Positions 62,644 to 64,000 of a stretch of 64,000 nt of DNA are shown here, one piece after another; the first letter of the stretch is position 1, and the number at the start of each line of letters is the position of its first letter. The stretch comes from Desulfocurvus sp. (GTDB taxonomy: Bacteria; Desulfobacterota; Desulfovibrionia; Desulfovibrionales; Desulfovibrionaceae): the NCBI GenBank assembly GCA_020692325.1, contig JAIMKR010000010.1, forward strand, positions 42,247 through 106,246, given 5' to 3'. The translations under genes and the position numbers were made by a program. The notes under the pieces were generated by a model. That model was not told the DNA's origin and did not search any database. It was given only the letters and a program-made list of their open reading frames with translations.

Positions 62644-64000
62644 ATGTCTGGTTCCAAACCGCAGGCCATTCCTGTAACCCCCAAGAGCAATTACTCCGGC
62701 CCGGTCATCGTCGATCCGCTCACCCGTATTGAGGGCCATCTTCGCATCGAGACCGTCGTCGAGAACGGCAAGATCGTCGATGTGCGCAGCAGCTCGCAGC
62801 TGTTCCGCGGCCTGGAGATCATCCTCAAGGGCCGCGACCCCCGCGACGCCCAGCATTTCACCCAGCGCGCCTGCGGCGTCTGCACCTACGTGCATGCGCT
62901 CGCCAGCACCCGCGCCGTTGACAATGCGGTGAAGGTCAAGATCCCCAAGAACGCCACGTTGATGCGCAACCTGGTCATGGCCTCCCAGTACCTGCACGAC
63001 CACCTGGTGCATTTCTACCACCTGCACGCGCTGGACTGGGTCAACATTGCCAACGCCCTCAAGGCCGACCCGGCCAAGACCGCCGCGCTGTCCAACAGCC
63101 TCTCCCCCAACCGCAAGGAGACGACCGCCCAGTTCAAGGCCGTGCAGGACAAGGTCGGCGCGCTCGTCGCCTCCGGCAAGCTCGGCATCTTCACCAACGC
63201 CTACTTCCTGGGCGAGAAGAAGAACGAGGCCTACTACCTGCCCGCCGAGGCCGACCTCATGGCCACCAAGCACTACCTGGACGCCCTGCATATGCAGGTG
63301 AAGGCCGCCCGTGCCATGGCCATCTTCGGCGCCAAGAACCCGCACACCCAGTTCACCGTCGTTGGCGGCGTGACCAACTATGACGCCCTGAAGCCCAAGC
63401 GCATCGCCGAGTACAAGGCCCTCACCGACGAAGTCACCGCCTTCATCAAGGACTTCTACATCCCCGACCTGCTGGCCGTGGCCGGTTTCTACAAGGACTG
63501 GACCAAGATCGGCGGCACCACCAACTTCATCAGCTTCGGCGAGTTCCCCACCGACGAGTACGACCTGAACTCCCGCTTCTTCGGCCCCGGCGTCATCTTC
63601 GGCCGCGACCTGAAGAAGATCGGCACCGTCGATCCGAGCAAGATCGAGGAGCACGTGAAGCACAGCTGGTACGCCGGTGAGGAGGCCCACCATCCGTACC
63701 AGGGTGTCACCGAGCCCAAGTACACCAGCCTGAACGACAAGGACCGCTACTCCTGGATGAAGGCCCCCCGCTACATGGGCAAGGCCTGCGAGACCGGTCC
63801 GCTCGCCACGGTGCTCATCGACTACGCCAAGGGCCACAAGCCCACGGTCGACGCCGTGAACTTCGTGCTCAAGACCCTGGGTGTCGGCCCCGATGCCCTG
63901 TTCTCGACCCTGGGCCGCACCGCCGCCCGCGGCATCGAGTGCCTGGTCACCGCCAACCAGATCCCGGTCTGGCTCAACGCCCTCGTCAGCAACGTGAAAA
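62644..64000 (+). CDS. hynA: Periplasmic [NiFe] hydrogenase large subunit, 3' partial
   Basis: The frame is open to the window end; 452 of an expected 550 or so residues are present. SGPVIVDPLTRIEGHLRIE starts the mature fold, and the N-terminal active-site motif RACGVC has Cys77 and Cys80, which bind Ni and Fe. Later segments (GRDPRDAQHFTQRACGVC, KNPHTQFTVVGGVT, TDEYDLNSRFFGPGV, YSWMKAPRYMG) match the standard [NiFe] enzymes of Desulfovibrio rather than the [NiFeSe] type. The C-terminal DPCxxCxxH motif lies outside the window. AGGAGG precedes the ATG. It oxidises or produces hydrogen in the periplasm. Confidence 0.97.
   Translation, partial: MSGSKPQAIPVTPKSNYSGPVIVDPLTRIEGHLRIETVVENGKIVDVRSSSQLFRGLEIILKGRDPRDAQHFTQRACGVCTYVHALASTRAVDNAVKVKIPKNATLMRNLVMASQYLHDHLVHFYHLHALDWVNIANALKADPAKTAALSNSLSPNRKETTAQFKAVQDKVGALVASGKLGIFTNAYFLGEKKNEAYYLPAEADLMATKHYLDALHMQVKAARAMAIFGAKNPHTQFTVVGGVTNYDALKPKRIAEYKALTDEVTAFIKDFYIPDLLAVAGFYKDWTKIGGTTNFISFGEFPTDEYDLNSRFFGPGVIFGRDLKKIGTVDPSKIEEHVKHSWYAGEEAHHPYQGVTEPKYTSLNDKDRYSWMKAPRYMGKACETGPLATVLIDYAKGHKPTVDAVNFVLKTLGVGPDALFSTLGRTAARGIECLVTANQIPVWLNALVSNVK

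Overview
The window is a G+C-rich chromosomal segment that reads as a member of the Desulfovibrionaceae or a close relative (sulfate-reducing Desulfobacterota). The main pointers are a periplasmic [NiFe] hydrogenase of the Desulfovibrio HynBA type, an LctP-family L-lactate permease, a ZraP-ZraS-ZraR unit, a CysK protein fused to a CysRS-like domain, lipid A genes and a meso-DAP-type mur/fts cluster. The placement rests on protein resemblance and gene content; no rRNA or tRNA gene is present to confirm it.

Layout. 1-9.5 kb: two large PAS-rich hybrid histidine kinases with a solute-binding protein between them, then pyruvate kinase. 9.6-15.9 kb: an anchored HtrA-type protease and three cyclic-di-GMP genes (GGDEF-EAL, PilZ, HD-GYP). 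16.0-33.3 kb: a complete division and cell-wall cluster in the order mraZ, rsmH, ftsL, ftsI, murE, murF, mraY, murD, ftsW, murG, murC, murB, ftsQ, ftsA, ftsZ. Seven of its junctions overlap by 4 bases, no ddl gene is present, and 10-bp-phased GTGG repeats precede mraZ. 33.3-39.2 kb: a radical SAM protein after ftsZ, then zraP-zraS-zraR with a sigma-54 promoter. 39.6-43.2 kb: a small exported protein, a frameshifted small gene, a membrane protein and the cysK-CysRS-like fusion. 43.3-51.5 kb: an envelope block with a Maf-type flagellin glycosylation protein, a PAP2 phosphatase, an ArnT-like transferase, a BON lipoprotein, a Gfo/Idh oxidoreductase and lpxB. 51.5-52.8 kb: an AT-rich island with one DUF5677-like gene. 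52.9-61.2 kb: a sulfotransferase-like gene, cspA, infA, a TrpF-like protein, GAF-HD-GYP, a ThiF-like enzyme, lactate permease, a lipoprotein, a frameshifted flavodoxin-fold reductase and an MTH1187-like protein. 61.6 kb to the end: hynB and the first 452 codons of hynA.

The genes combine sensing and second-messenger control with a very complete wall-synthesis operon and energy metabolism (lactate uptake, periplasmic hydrogen turnover). No CRISPR array, insertion sequence, prophage, tRNA or rRNA was found. The most unusual items are the CysK fusion whose CysRS part has lost its signature motifs, a perfect GAAA-capped palindrome inside the radical SAM gene, the AT-rich island, a TrpF paralogue without the usual N-terminal cysteine motif, three SD-less genes whose candidate -10 boxes end 5-6 nt before the start codon, and three convergent gene pairs that share a CTAG tetranucleotide as mutual stop.
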